The notes beneath the pieces were generated by a model that was not told the DNA's origin, did not search any database, and worked only from the letters and a program-made list of their open reading frames with translations. Source: Echinarachnius parma (lineage: Eukaryota; Echinodermata; Echinoidea; Clypeasteroida; Echinarachniidae). From it: a stretch of 64,000 nt of DNA. Below, piece after piece: positions 12,434 through 25,700 of the stretch. The position numbers and the translations under genes are program-made. Each line of letters opens with the position of its first letter. Within the stretch, counting starts at the first letter, position 1. Location of the stretch: NCBI GenBank assembly GCA_037951105.1, contig JBAMJV010000842.1:62001-126000 (forward strand). The letters run 5' to 3'.

Positions 12434-15400
12434 GATCTTCAATGGCAGTTACTGTGACCAAAACAACAGGAACAACAGGCAAGTATCAAACTGATGCTAT
12501 CCTAGCTGTTGCTATGTCAACCAAACTTTCAACCAATCATCTTGCTTCTTCTGAAAGCCCGCTTCTGCTTAGTAGACATAGTGCTCATCCTGCATGGAGT
12601 TCCCTGCTACCCTCCTCATTTATCCCGTCCTCTGATTCGCCAACCATACCATCTTCTGTGTTGCTTCGACCAATGAAAACTGCTGTTGCATATTCATCTG
12701 CTTCAAGTTCTAGTTCACCTAACTTGCATGGAACCTTTGGAAATTATAACTCGCTAACTACAAGTTCTAGTTCATTTTATGTGCATGTATATTCTGGAAA
12801 CGTTAACACTATCCATTCTAGCTCCTTGCATGTGGCTACCCCAAGTTTTACAAATTCTTTGCATGGAACCTTTGGAAATGATAACTCGCTAACTACAAGT
12901 TCTAGTTCATTTTATGTGCATGGATATTTTGAAAAACGCTAACAGTCAACATTCTAGCTCACTGCATGTGTCTACCTCAAGACATTCTTTGTATGAAGTT
13001 CCTATAATCCTTTCAAGGTCTGTGCATGAGACTACTCATAAACTGTCAACTTATACCCAAGACCCTCAACCGCTTTCAAACTCTGTGCTTATGACTGCTG
13101 CTCGCAAACTTACCAGTTCTCGCAAACTTTCCAGTTCATACAAACAACTTTCCAGTTCAATTATCATTCCCAGATATACATCTGTGCTGCATGCAGAGGA
13201 TACCACGGTAATAACTGATTTCCCGTTCTCAATGCATCTCCAATCATCGTCCCAGCACAATGTTCCCATCACACTCAAAACTGACACAAGTCTTATCACA
13301 TTGAACCATCACTTGACACAACATGTTAGGAATTCAGATGCTATGGGCCCTATTAGCATTCAACATGATACATCAAGTCAAATTTTGAACATTAAGTCAA
13401 GTCAGTATCCATTAGTAACATTTTCACAAGGAACTCTCACAAGCTCTTATTCTACAGAACTGACTCATAGTACTTTATCCGTACCCAATGCACTTTCAAG
13501 TTCTTCCGACACTAATCCACTTATTGCGTCCACTAAAACATCTTTAACAAATTTTCATGGCAGTAATAGCTTGCCTTCTATTACATTAAATCAAATTAAC
13601 TCGCCTATCACTAGTGCACCATCTTTGATATCCCCCACTAACTCTAACAGCAACCCATCTGTTTTGTCTTTCACTTCATTATCTGATACTACTAATGCAA
13701 AACTCAGACCTTTGTCATCTTCTACCAACCCTTCTCTATTAATGGCTTATTCCTCAACAGCATCACCATACTTTCATGTTTCATCTTTTCTATCCCCGTC
13801 TTTGCCAGAAAGTATGAAAGGTGTGTTGGCATATTCCTCAACAGCATCGCCATACTTTCATGTTTCATCTGTTCTGTCCCCGTCTTTGTCAGAAAGTTTG
13901 AAAGGTGTGTTTTTTTCTGAACCATTCGGTGAGTCGCAGACTGTGTCCATGACATTGGCAGGCAGCGGGAATGTGGGCCGATTAATGACTATGACAGGCA
14001 CGGAGGCTGAAGCCCAGCCCCCTTCATTAGCGCTAATACCGTCCCTGATGACACATACACGTAATGAAAGGTCTGGAATAGCCTCTTCTACTACGCAACC
14101 AACACTTGACTCTTTTCAAACAGCCCCCAAATCCCAAAGGCTGTTTTATTCCTCTGTACAAACAGGCAGCGGTTCCCAGGGGATCCTCTTTCAATCATCT
14201 CCGTCATCAACACCCACTTTGGCAACGATTCTTTCGCCTCCGCATCAATCACTGCATGAAAGTAGCAGCCAATCCATTAGTTTATTGGTCTCAGAAAGGG
14301 TCTCCCTCAACAACAAATCACCTAGTGAAAGCAGTGGCCTTTCTAGTGGGATAATGACTTATGAAAGAGTAGAAACCTCGTCGCTTCAACTTCTACTGAC
14401 CCCAGAAAGGACCGCCACTTTGGCAACCCTTCTATTTTTAGATCAAACATCTCTTGAGAGTAGTAGCCCTTCTCAAGGCGTAGTGGTCTCTGAGAAATTG
14501 ACAGAGTCCCTTCAGTCAGTAGTGGCCCAGGAAACAGATATTGATTTGTCTGTGGAAACTACAGCACCTTATTCTAACTTATTGACTATGACGGATGCTT
14601 CCACTTTATCTTTATCTATTACCCGTTCCTTGTTTTCATCTCCTGCTTCAGCCATCTTCTCTGCAGAACCAAAGCCAGCTAGCTCTTTGCTTCCTTCTCC
14701 TCCATCATCCATCCATGGATTCAGTTCCTTCTCTTCTGTTTATAGCCACCTAAGCTATGCAGACGATCCCCTTTCTGCAAGAGGGGGATCCGTCATGTTA
14801 GACTATACTCCAGCATCTGCCTATTCAACAAAGCATGTAACGCCCTCCCCATCAGCATCAATTATGTCTTCGTCAAAACTTCCTGATGCGAGCGAATCCC
14901 ATGGAAGCCTTGTCCACGGTAGAATGAGCTCCACCCCCGCAACACCTCCGTTTTCCCCAGGCGGTGTGGATGTGACACCTTCAAGCGCAGTTGTGCACGC
15001 ATCACCACACTTGTCAACCTTTAGACCCTTTCATACCGAAGTGCATGAACTTTTCAGTGCAAATTTGTATGCATCACCACCTATACCATCCCTGACACAC
15101 TTTTATACAGAAGTTCATGAACCTTCCAGTGCAAGTTTGTATGCATCACCACCCATACCATCCCTGACCCCCTTTCATACCGAGGGGCAAGGATATCCAA
15201 CTGCGAGTGTGCAAGATTCATCTTCCTACCCTTCTTTGACACCCTTTCACACTAAAAAGGGTGAACGTTCAAGTGCCTTTTCCCAAAGCAGTGTGAATGG
15301 GGCCCATTCTACTGTAGTGTTGCTTGAATCAACCTTGGGACACTTTCACACTGAATGGCAAGACCATCGTAGTGCATCCTTCACACCCTTTTATACCCAG

Positions 15401-18400
15401 GGGCATGACTCTTTGAGCTCAGTGTTGCATGCATCGCATTCATTCCCCTCGTACCCTGCATGGAGTTCAAGCTTAGAGATGTCTGCATCCATGAACTTGC
15501 CTCAAGCAAGTTCAAGTGTAGATTCATTGCATGAAATGTTTTCATCTGCAAACTATCCTCAGGCAAGTCCTAGTCTAGATTCTAGACTTGGTCATCCGAC
15601 CATGCATGAGATGCTTTCATCTGTAAGCTATCCTCAGGCTAGTCCAAGTCTAGATTCTAGCGTTGGTCATCCGACCATGCATGAGATGCTTTCATCTGTA
15701 AGCTATCCTTGGGCTAGTCCAAGTCTAGATTCTAGCCTTGGTCATCCAACCATGCATGAGATGCTTTCATCTGTAAGCTATCCTCAGGCTAGTCCAAGTC
15801 TAGATTCTAGCCTTGGTCATCCGACCATGCATGAGATGCTTTCATCTGTAAGCTATCCTCAGGCTAGTCCAAGTCTAGATTCTAGCCTTGGTCATCCAAC
15901 CATGCATGAGATGCTTTCATCTGTAAGCTATCCTCAGGCTAGTCCAAGTCTAGATTCTAGCCTTGGTCATCCAACCATGCATGAGATGCTTTCATCTGTA
16001 AGCAATCCTCAGGCTAGTCCAAGTCTAGATTCTAGCCTTGGTCATCCAACCATGCATCCACCTGTTTCTGCTTCACCTGCTCTCTCTCTGGCTTTCACTG
16101 CTCCATTAGTTTCCCCTTCAATGCCCCGCATAATTTCATCATCACATCGCTCACTAGTGCAAATGTCTACATCTGCAATTGTTTCCTCTCATATGACTAG
16201 AGATGCACTGCCAAAGCCATCTCGTTCATCATCGGATATTGTAATATCACATACAACTATGATTGCTTCCTCATCATCATCTGTGACTCATGTCTTTCCT
16301 GCATCTGTACTGTCTACCCTCTCTAGCCATACCGTATCTGAACTGTCTAAAGAATTCATCACTGAACTTTCAACTTTGTTTCAACCCCTATCTGTTTCAG
16401 AGAGTGGTACTCCCTTGAACACTCTATCTTACACTGAGTACAATCTTTCTGTGTTAAAAACTGCTCCTTCATCTGTTCATACTACAAGTGAAAGTTCAGC
16501 ATTGTACCAACCCAAATCTGTGTCAAGTGTTTATACAACCTCTGCCCTCATATCATCCAGTGATGGCATGCTACCTTTATTAACAACTGCTTCCTTACCT
16601 CTTCATCCCATGAGTGACCTTTCAACCTTGCACCAGCCTCTATCAATGTCAATGAATGTATCGTCCCTTGCACCTTCATCATCCATTGGTGGTCAACTTC
16701 CTGTTACTGCTTCCACGTTGTCCGTGAGCACCTTTCATAGTTCCAGCCCTCTTCTTGTAACTGGTTCTTTGTCTGTTCTTACCACTATAGGTATTCTCAC
16801 CACACCCTCCACCGGCTCTGTTCATACTCGAGATGCAGTTATCGTTTCATCTTTAATACCATCATCATCCGTTGCCTCTGTAACATCAAGACTTGGTACT
16901 TACTCCATGTTAGCTACTAACCCTGTGACGCGCCCAGCTGTAGAATCATCTAGCAAAGGCCTGTCACTGAGCTTTGTACTGCCAGTAGATTCATCTAGCC
17001 AAAGCTTTTCACAAAGTTTTGTCCTTCAACCGTCTGTAATGTCATCGTCTCACATTCTGTACCCAAGTGGTGTATTTTCATCCATGTCTGCTAATACTAA
17101 AAACATTGTAGTATCATCTACTAACAAGAAAGCCCAGAGAACTCTTATGATTAGAACCCCATTAGCTACCTCTACTGCTTTGACCTCAGTTGCAGGTAGT
17201 TTACTAACAAGCGTAACAAGTGTCAAAGACACCAGTATTAGCAAAGGCTTGCATTCTCCCAATCTTTCATCCAGTTTGCTTTCAACTATGCACCCTATGC
17301 CCAACAGCACCATGAAACACCCCCTATTGCCTACAACACCAACAACATCAACACAAGTACAGACCACCAAGCTTTATCCTTCAGATGCCTCACAAGTAGA
17401 AATGTCCAAATTGCTAAGCCCCATGGCCACTTCGGACACAGGCCCATTATCACACACAGGCATACCCTCAACAGTTCAGGGTTCTCAATCGACCATGATG
17501 TACACACAGATAGTGCCTACTTCAATTGTGCTCATTTCATCCTTCTTGGAAACACTGTCTGGGACTCCAGAGACATACAGAACAGAATCATACCAATCCA
17601 GATCACAGTCTAAAGATCTTGTCCCAACACAATCAGCTACCTTACTCCCATCACAGATGCAATCCTCATTAGTCACCTTAGTGCCATCCCTAGCGCAGCC
17701 CTCAGTCTATAGATCCAAAGACTTAACATTGAGAACTAGTTCCCACAGTATCCTGGCTTCCCCAACGCTTAGTGTTGCTTCAGTGAAATCCATGCATAGT
17801 GCTCCTAATGCATCTCCATTGCATAGTTCATCCTCGTCTCCGGTCCATAGTAACGCATCTCCATTGCATAGTCCATCCTCATCTCCGGTCCATAGTAACG
17901 CATCGCATTTGCTTACCAGCATGTTAGTGGCTCGTAGTGCATCCAGTGGAGTGACATTAACAAGCATGACCCTAGCCGTGACTTCATCGCTAATATCAAC
18001 CATGAATCACTTTCAGGTGTTATCAAACGTTGAAACTGTTGGTGTTCTTTCATCAACAGATGCTGGGACTTCAACAGCAGGACCGTCGTCTCCTATCACA
18101 AACTCACTTCATGTCCTATCATCAACCTCAAGTTCTGTATACTCTGCTTCTTCGCGTCTCACTTCAAGCGCCCCAGTGACTTTGCCTATCAGTAGGACGG
18201 AGCAAAATGTGCCGCAAACCCTAGCCACCACCTTGAAAACTTCTGTAGATCTGGACTCTGCAACTCCTTCTCTGTCTTTGGCAGTGTCTTTGAGCAGAAG
18301 TCCTACCACCTTGTCTTTAGTCCCTAGTATTACCATTTCTGTCAGTGAAAGTGTGCAATCCAGTGCTCATGTAAATGTTTCTTCATTCAAATCAGTGTAT

Positions 18401-19709
18401 TCTTCTACACCACCTTTGCTGTCTAGTCCGACTTCGGACAGTCCTCTGACAATCATGCAGTCTTCAATTTCAATGTTACCTATGACTTCTGTCGCAAATC
18501 AGAGTGAAACAATTATTGTGCAGCCTGTGGCTTCTTTTTCAGTAAGCGAACAAACTACTCCAATCATGTCAGCGTCTTTAAATTCATCATCGTCTGCTGG
18601 TCAGTCGATGTCAGTCAATCAAACATCATCATTACACATGGACAGGAGTCCAGTAATTGATGAAACTGTCTCTTTGCCAATCTTTGCCACACCAACAGCA
18701 TCAATGAATGTCTCTGCTATTGCATCATCTACATTGTTGAACAACACGTCAACACCAGTTCCAGCGTCTTCAGGAGACATCCTCTTGTCAACCTTGGTGC
18801 CATCATCAGGGGTGGATCAAACAGCAGCATTTAATTTCACGTCCAGTCTTCCACTCTTGCCATCTATGGTCAGTACCACACCACCGTTCTTCTCCACCTC
18901 AATCGTTGGAAACGCATCATCCATGCTGTTGTCCCCTTCGCTATCCTCACTGATCACACCGACTCCATCTGTTCATCCAACATTTCAGTTTTCCTCAGTT
19001 TCATCTGATTACCTAGGAAACATAAGTGCTACTGTTAGCATGTCTGTTGACATGAAGAGCACGCCGGTATTCAATGATTCATCGGTTTCAAGTCCCTCTG
19101 TAACCGCTACACCACCTTTTACTCCCTCAGTTACCATGGTTACTGTATCAGCCAATGTCTCTGACAATGCAACATCTCAGTTCATTTCGACTGAGCTGTT
19201 TTTTCCAACTGCCACATCTGTTTTTATGACAGCATCCCCAGAGATGAATGCAACCTCAACGGTCCCTCCAACAGATTCTCCAACACCCTACAATACCACT
19301 GCAACAGAGGGCGCTCTGACAACTCCTTACAGCACAAACGGAACTGATTCCGTTGGTCCAAATGCCACACAGATCTCAACTACCCCACCACCAGTGAATA
19401 CGACAACACCTTTCACATCGAATGCAACAAATACCTCACTAACCGTTCCCATCTCTACAACAGTGGAGAGCACAAGTAGTCTCACAAACGGATCAACAAC
19501 ACTGAATACAACAGTCACAGCTGCTGTTCCAGAGACCTCACCGCCTGCTGTTGATACTACTGCTCCTGTGATGGGTCCTAGTACTACTACATCCCCACCG
19601 ACCAGTACTGTTACATCTCCCATAGCAACTATCACCATGACAACCCAGACGAGGACACCCACGCCCTTTGACACATCCTTTGCTACGATGCCCTTCTGGC
19701 TAATGATGG
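12434..19709 (+). CDS. Exon 1 seen: giant mucin-like Ser/Thr/Pro exon
   Basis: The acceptor TTTCTGCAG precedes 12434 and the donor GG|GTGAGT follows 19709; both borders are phase 1. The exon codes for about 2,425 residues rich in Ser, Thr and Pro with almost no Cys, as in extracellular O-glycosylated mucin domains. Internal repeats include a pair at 12690-12960, a pair at 13741-13910 (AYSSTASPYFHVSS), a PSLTPFHTE group at 15020-15260, a 25-residue array at 15532-16060 and an ASPLHSSSSSPVHSN pair at 17810-17910. N-glycosylation sequons (NVS, NAT, NTT, NGT) crowd the last 400 residues. The frame changes from one register to the next at about 12932-12936 by one extra A. No signal peptide lies here, so it must come from an upstream exon. 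Confidence 0.85.
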
Positions 19710-22700
19710 GTGAGTAGATCAACCTTGTTTATTCAATTTTTTATTTTTTTTTTATTTTGTAATTATATTTCTTTTCCTCTATCTAAAATCTAACTTGGAA
19801 CTTATTCTATTTTTCATAAAAACAACTATTGGAAGAATAGAATATTTTTGATTTATTCTGTCATTGGCAAACTACAAGTCTATTGGCCTGATCAGGTAAC
19901 CAAAAACTGATTTTGAATGATTGAAAATGAGCTAAGAAAAATAGGTTTCGCCGGGAATCAAACCCGAGACCTCCAGATTGCTAGACGGGTGCTCAAATCT
20001 TCTCTTCATAGACTTTTGCTGTCCAGAACAAAGTGAAATTGTTTTTGGCCCCAGTACAGCTGGCTAGCATTAGTGTCGAGCCCTGGATAATGGTTCAGAT
20101 TAAGATATTTTATAATGTGTCAATGCCATCTATAAATAAAGGCTCAAGGCAGTTATGTATGTGAATATGTTGCGAGAATGCTTTATTTCTTCGCAAATGT
20201 CTTTAATCGATGTGTAGATCTGACAAAAAAGGAACTGATGCTATATGGTTATACCGAATCATGCACATGTTGTCCATAAATCCAATTAAGGCAACAGCTT
20301 GAAACTATTTATGTTCTACTAAATATGTTACTCATTGCGGAAATAGTATCGTTAATAATATCGCTAATGATATTCGTTTGTCTCGCAATGTATGGTCAAC
20401 AAGGAATCTAAAGATCTCGACGAATCTTTAGATTCCTTGTTGACCATACATTGTGAGACAAACGAATATCATTAGCGATATTGTTAACAATATTTATGTT
20501 CTCTTTATAAAAATACATTTTCAGTATATTCCATAAATCCTCAGCTAGAAAGTGTACTTTCTTCCTAAAGATGTTTTCAATGAATGTTAGCATAACTTGA
20601 CCCATTCAGGGCTGCATAGGTTAATTGGAAAATACATGTTGTTATACCTGTGTATAGCAGCCAACCTGCCTAATAGTGACCACCAGAAGTGTTCCTCTGC
20701 AGAGAAAAACAGTGTTATGGAACCTTCCTATAGATGTGCCTTGTCTACAGCCCAGGGGGGGTGGGGGGGGGACTCAAATTATTATTTGACGGGGGTGTGC
20801 CTCACGGAACTCTGAAATGGGGGTCTTAAGAGCTGACTACAAGCACAAAATATAGGGTCTTTGGAGCTACAAAAACCCTGAAACGGGAGTTAAGGGGTCT
20901 AAGGAGCAGACTAAAACTACAAAATACATGGACTTGGAGCTACCAAAGACCTACGGAAACCCTCAAATGGTGGTCCAAGGAGCTGACTAGAAGAAGTATA
21001 ATGGACTTGGCGCTACTCAGCTACCTAGCCAAGTCATTCCAGGTGTCTATGGAGCGGCAATTTTTGAAAATCGGGTATCTTGAGACCGGCAATCGGGTGT
21101 GCCCGGGGGTCTTGTAAACAGCACATACCCGTCTTACATTATACATGAGTGCTCCCCCCCTTGAAAGGTAGCCCCAGAAATTGTTCAATATTTTTTTCCC
21201 CCCCTTGGTGACCACATGTGGGAAACAAGAAATGTGGCCACTGTAGACCCGGGGGGGGGGGGGGGGGGGGAGGGGGAGCACTCGTGTATAATGTAAGACG
21301 GGTATGTGCCGCTTACAAGACCCCCGGGCAGACCCGATTGCCGCTCTCAAGATACCCGATTTTCAAAAATTGCCGCTCCATAGACACCTGGAATGACTTG
21401 GCTAGGGGGCAATTCCACGGTAACGGAAGGACATTCAGACACAATTTTGGAACTTCAATCAAATAATTCCAGGATCCTGCTTTTGATTTTTTATTTTAAA
21501 TGGCATGTCTTTGATCCTTGTTGGGACACCTTTGATTTCCACTATTTCTAAAATTTTGACCGCATTATGTAAATTAGATATGGACACTAATGAGGCCGGT
21601 AACGGAAGGACGCCAAAATGGACATGGATTTTCAAGTTTTTTAGTTATGACCCAATCTCTGTGAAGTTACGAGGTTTATCATGTTAAGTTGGCTACTAGT
21701 CAATTTCCTTATGTGCACAGAGTATAACACCACCTTTTAAGAAAAATATCTACATTGGTATATTAATTATGAGAAATTAATTACTCCAGTGTTCGGTAAC
21801 GGAAGGACGGTAACGGAAGGAGCTCTGAAAAGTCTATTGGAATTGTACAATAAAATTAATTTTGAAATTTAAAGACCATTTATGAGAAGGAAACATCTCT
21901 GTTGTGGTCTAAAATGAGTTTGTATCATAGATAGCATATGGACATCACAAGCATTTACATTTCTATTTTTTTCTTACTATATTTCATGCTCCAATGGCTC
22001 TTATTCATGGTCAATCCATGGTAACGGAAGGACACTCGGACACAAATTGTCAACTTTAAGAAAGACATTTTTAAATACTTGTGTTGTTAGAACAGTCTAT
22101 TTTGATAACAATACTTCCAAAACATACAGTTTTAAGGTCCCATAATTTTTTTTTTTTTAAATCTCCGCACAATATTGAATATGCATACAAATGAGGTCGG
22201 TAACGGAAGGACACTAACATGGACAAGGTTTTGTTATCAAATCAGTTTTAACTAAAACTCTGTGATATTAAATAATACAAAATATTTTAAGGGTACACAT
22301 TTCATTCTCTGAAGGGTTAAGAAGAGTTTACTTGTTCTTTGATTAAAATTTGTCCGCAGATATTTGAGTTATTTCACACAAAGCGGACCAATGTTCGGTA
22401 ACGGAAGGACATAATGGACTATAATGTATGATATGACACAGTAGGGTCATTCCATGTCAAATCACCTTTAAACAAATTGAAAATTTTCATCGCAGCCCCC
22501 TTCAAATTTGCTAATATTTGGTATGTATGATATTTCAACCTTTAAAAGCGCAAATATTTAAGTTTTAGCCCAATCCGCCCAATGGTTTTGGCGCTATGGT
22601 CGATTCTTATGGGGGAGTTTTGTAAGAAATGGGCGTGGGCACCATTTTTCAAATGGCCATTGTCCATTAACCGTTGGGTCAATTTATTTTGTAAAGGTGT

Positions 22701-25700
22701 CATTGGACTGGGGATGTTATGTGCAATCCATTTATGCCATTTGTGTTCATGCATGAGCGAGTTTGGATACGATAACCTTTGACCTTAGATTTTGACCTTC
22801 CGTTTTACCTCGTGGATCAAATCATTTTGAGAATTTGTTTTGCTTAAATCTTGGCTTGATATAATTTCTACAACATATGAAAGAATTGGAGATATGTTAT
22901 TTCTTGCTTTTTCTACAGCCTTGTTTTTAGTTTGCAAATTTCATGTAAAATTTAATTATTTTAGACCTACACCCATGTCCAAGAATTCTATAGGGGTGTA
23001 TTGTATAAAAAAAAGACCTATTCAAAGTCATGATCAGAGCCTATTCACACCCTGGCTCACCACAGTTAAATAGACCTACTAATCCCCATACAATAGAAAT
23101 CCAGACAAATGGCATCATGGTACAAGGGCCCTGTTGCAGAAAGAGATAAAATCAATTGTGAGCCAGATCAAATGTTCTAAATGCACAAATCTGATTGGTT
23201 GAAACACAGAAAATTACTAGTCTGACCACGCTACGCCACTGATAGCTGGCCATTGCAGGTATTGTCTCATTATTTTGGGTTTTCATATATGAGAGACAAA
23301 TTTTTTAACATAAATTTTGTCATAGTATGTAATATGAGGTACCTTGTCCATCTGTTACCATGTGTATGGTAACGGAAGGACATTTTCTTTTGTTATTTAT
23401 TAATTAACGAAGAAACAATGAGTAATACAATTGTTAGCAATGGGAAGGCCTACTTGAACTTGCTTTGCACTGAAGATTGGTCTGCTCTCTAACAATTATG
23501 TGAGCCACAAAATTAAAAATAATGATTTTTCGGTAACGGAAGGACATTTTCATAGGCTGAAAATAAGAAGTCATTGAAGCATAACAAATCAAATAAATCA
23601 TACAAATTCACTATTTTACGAAATGGTCATATCTCAGGAGTCAGAATAATGGTTTTTAGGCTTAACTGGGGAAATATAAAACAAACACAGGATCAAAACA
23701 CTTTTTCACAAAAATGTCAAATTTGTGGGGTTCAATTATGGTTATAAAGTTATTATAAAAAAACAACTAAAATTATGTAAAACTAAAATTTTCTCATTGA
23801 ATTCCAAAAATATAGAATTTAAGCTTTGATTTGATACCAAATTTGTATCATAAAAATGCTTGCAAATGTTTTGGTCAAATGTCCACTTTGGCGTGGAATT
23901 GCCCTAGGTAGCTGAGTAGCGCCAAGTCCATTATACTTCTTCTAGTCAGCTCTTTGGACCACCATTTGAGGGTTTCCGTAGGTCTTTGGTAGCTCCAAGT
24001 CCATGTATTTTGTAGATTTAGTCTGCTCCTTAGACCCCTTAACTCCCGTTTCGGGTTTTTTGTAGCTCCAAAGACCCTATATTTTGTGCTTGTAGTCAGC
24101 TCTTAAGACCCCCATTTCAGAGTTCCGTGAGGCACACCCCTGTCAAATAATAATTTGAGTGCCCAGAGTAGGGTAGGATCTTTATAATCAGTTATTACAA
24201 TGTCTGAGAAAAATGAATATAAAACAAAATGAAAACAAATCAATACAAGTAAAAAAAAAAGAAGCCCCCTTGAGCCCCAAAATAGCCCTTGTGAACATTT
24301 ACAGGGGGAGATTTTTCTTTATAAATTTAAAAGAATAGCCCTTGTGAAATAAAAAGTGATGGTTTTGAACAATCTTTATATGTCTCCCTCCCTTTAGAGT
24401 CGCAATAAAAAGTACTTTTTTGGTTTCATGTACTGTAGGTGTGGATGTACCAGAGAGCACGGACATCAAGCTGCCCTCCTTCATCGCCAAGATGGAGAAC
24501 AATCTTGCGGTGATGTTTACGGAGGCGAATCTCCGTAGCAACCAGCGCACGGTGGAGATGGAGAAGCTACTAGAGCGGCTGGACCCGGCCAATAACCCCG
24601 CCCTGAATCCCGCTGGACGGAGACGAAGGGCCATCACCGTGGGAACAATAACTGCTCAGGTACGTCGCCATCATCTTTAGAATTCCTTGAATTTTTAATT
24701 TTTTAATTCTTTTTGCCTTATTTTTATCTGTGTGAATTTCTTTAATACATATTCATTGTATGGTGGAGAAAGAGAAACTTTAGTTGTACCCGGCCAGTAA
24801 TCCCGCTGGACGGAGACGAAGGACCATCACTGGGAACAATAACTGCTCAGGTACGTTGACATCATCTTCAGTATTCCTTGAATAGTGATTTCTCCCGCAC
24901 TTGCACTGTACAGCCCAGTGCACAATTTCGTCAGCTAGAGCATTGCTTCAGACTTGAAGATTACACACTTTTCAGAAGAAATGTTTCTGTGAGGCAACTT
25001 AAGATTCTTGGGAGGTGTTTCACAAAGATCCTAAGTTGAACTTAACTCTAAGTTGGACTTAAAAAGTATGGAAAGCCATTAGTTTCATTTAATTTTTTTA
25101 TAAAAGTCCTTTAAAAAGGCATAAAATGTTTCAAATCATTAATATTTTTCTATTCAAGAGATTTAATGTTCTTCATGTAAAATTTATGAAATTGGGCCAG
25201 TAGAAAAAAAAATGATTGTGGAGTCTTGGTGTTGGATTTACAAATATTAGATTCATATTACCTGATAAAAAGCCAAGGCCTGCCACTTTCATTAAAATGA
25301 TTCTTTTTGTGGATATTTAATCAAACAAACATTGTTATGGTTTTGCAATGTACACATGTACATTGTGCTCAGATTGCAATACATTCAGTTTTCTTCTAAC
25401 TCACAAAATAATTATTTTGAAGCATGTGTATTAAAAACCAGAACTTTACTTTTCCTCAAAGCATTTGAAGGGCTTAATACTGAAGTACTGGATACAAATT
25501 TCATCTCACAACCTCCAAATCAATTAAAGCTAATTTAAATAGGAAAATGGTATGACTACGCCCTGTGCAGAATTTCCCTCTCTGAGTCTAAATTTAGGGC
25601 TTTATTGTCAGGATGTTTCGCTTGCTTCCTTTTACAAGGGTCACGAAAAAATCAGAATGCTTTGTCACATATTTATTTTACACCCCCAATTTAAAACACT

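Larger units (their letters stand above)
20773..24163. mobile_element. Compound element with about 240-bp terminal inverted repeats
   Basis: The arm 20773-21012 (from CTCAAATTATTATTTGACGG to GCGCTACTCAGCTACCTAG) is matched inverted at 23905-24163 at high identity. Between the arms lie a foldback (21013-21405) and motif-array element 3 (21407-23904), directly abutting. No transposase was seen. Either one large element captured the others, or serial insertions landed at one CTAG site. Confidence 0.85.

Noticed and set aside
12434-19709. Treating the mucin exon as two separate genes because of the frame change
   Set aside because: The internal duplicate shows a single extra base, and composition and repeats continue unbroken across it.
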